Below are positions 63,431-64,000 of a stretch of DNA of 64,000 nt, in pieces; within the stretch, counting starts at the first letter, position 1, and the number at the start of each line of letters is the position of its first letter. The notes beneath the pieces were generated by a model. It saw only the letters and a list, made by a program, of their open reading frames with translations. It searched no databases and was not told the origin of the DNA. Origin of the DNA: Mesobacillus campisalis (GTDB taxonomy: Bacteria; Bacillota; Bacilli; Bacillales; Cytobacillaceae); contig NZ_LAYY01000002.1 in NCBI RefSeq assembly GCF_000986785.1, positions 124,001-188,000 on the forward strand, in the 5' to 3' direction. Made by a program: the position numbers and the translations under genes.

Positions 63431-64000
63431 ACGCTTTAAAATAAGAGCCGACTTCAAGGTCTATAACGCCCTTGGTCAGCTTAAGCTGACTGACAATTGA
63501 AGGATAATGGATCATTTTATCACTAAAGCTTCTTAATGTCGCATTCACTTCATAGCCATCATTCATGAAAAGGTGAATTCTGTAAGCATCTGTCTCAGAA
63601 GGATTATAGTGGATTTCTGAAATGGTACTGAGGATTTCACCAGGCAGAGTTTCAAGTGAGGCAATCATTTCATCAAGGGCTTTTCCTTCTTTAAACCCAA
63701 TCAGGATTGGAGCATTCACAGGCATCTCGTCCGCCAGCCCTTTTTCGAGAATCTTGCCGCTCTCGAGAACAGCATGGAAATCACTGCCTTCTGAAAGGTA
63801 GGCCAGCTTTTCATGTTCGATAAGCTTGATTGTCACCGTATTTGGAAGGCGTACCGATATATCCGCCTTGTCCACCTCCGGCAGTTTTTCGAGCACCTGC
63901 TGGGCCTTTTCGCTATCCATCTTCCAGATATTATCCTGGGTTGTGATTCCGCTATGCCTTTCGATTTCTTCCTCTGTATAGGATTCATTCCCGCTGACTG
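63384..64000 (-). CDS. divIB: DivIB (FtsQ-like) cell-division protein, C-terminal part
   Basis: The 5' end lies beyond the window. The frame is open to position 64000 and the visible N-terminal residues (SGNESYTEEEIERHSGITTQ) are the POTRA domain of DivIB, followed by DNIWKMDSEKAQQVLEKLPEVDKADI. The beta domain and an acidic tail (AEEAEEVEIEKES) complete it. Together with FtsL and DivIC it forms a complex that controls septal wall synthesis. The first M in the frame (63920) is internal. Confidence 0.94.
   Translation of the reverse strand, partial: VSGNESYTEEEIERHSGITTQDNIWKMDSEKAQQVLEKLPEVDKADISVRLPNTVTIKLIEHEKLAYLSEGSDFHAVLESGKILEKGLADEMPVNAPILIGFKEGKALDEMIASLETLPGEILSTISEIHYNPSETDAYRIHLFMNDGYEVNATLRSFSDKMIHYPSIVSQLKLTKGVIDLEVGSYFKAYEAEEAEEVEIEKES

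Overview
The window is a piece of the chromosomal core of an endospore-forming member of the Bacillaceae. The evidence is the gene order (divIB to ftsZ, spoIIGA-sigE-sigG, sepF-divIVA, ileS, the pyr operon, rqcH, gmk-rpoZ, prkC, spoVM, fapR-plsX-fab, smc-ftsY), the SpoVM, SpoIIGA, pro-SigE and SigG proteins, and the strong Shine-Dalgarno sequences with many GTG and TTG starts. Protein sequences resemble the Bacillus subtilis orthologues throughout, but I cannot name the species from sequence alone. Almost every gene lies on the minus strand, so the biological order runs from high to low coordinates. Only rpmB and rqcH are on the plus strand.

In biological order: 64000-58990 is the cell-division cluster (divIB, ylxW, ylxX, sbp, ftsA, ftsZ), with a sigma-H-type promoter ahead of ftsA. 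58785-56154 is the sporulation sigma cassette spoIIGA-sigE-sigG, with a sigma-F/G promoter before sigG. 56016-52003 is ylmC, ylmD, ylmE, sepF, ylmG, ylmH and divIVA, the factors of the division ring and poles. 51982-48899 is ileS behind a T-box leader, followed by ylyA, lspA and an rluD-type pseudouridine synthase. 46945-34937 is the pyrimidine operon pyrR-pyrP-pyrB-pyrC-carA-carB-pyrK-pyrD-pyrF-pyrE, with three PyrR-type attenuators.

Between pyrE and the convergent rqcH gene lies the most unusual part of the window. About 720 bp consist of some 15 tandem units of exactly 52 bp, and most units form a terminator-shaped hairpin followed by a T-tract. Beyond rqcH comes a P-type calcium ATPase, yloC, remA, gmk, rpoZ, coaBC, priA, def, fmt, rsmB, rlmN, prpC, prkC, rsgA, rpe, thiN and the 26-codon spoVM. 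The divergent rpmB follows, then yloU, fakA, recG, the fapR-plsX-fabD-fabG-acpP lipid operon with a FapR operator, and finally rnc, smc, ftsY and the start of ylxM.

The functions fit a growth-coupled housekeeping block: division, lipid synthesis, translation quality control, nucleotide synthesis and the first sporulation switches. No prophage, insertion sequence, CRISPR array, rRNA or tRNA gene was seen. The accessory DNA consists of the 52-bp array and one REP/MITE-like palindromic element between pyrR and pyrP.
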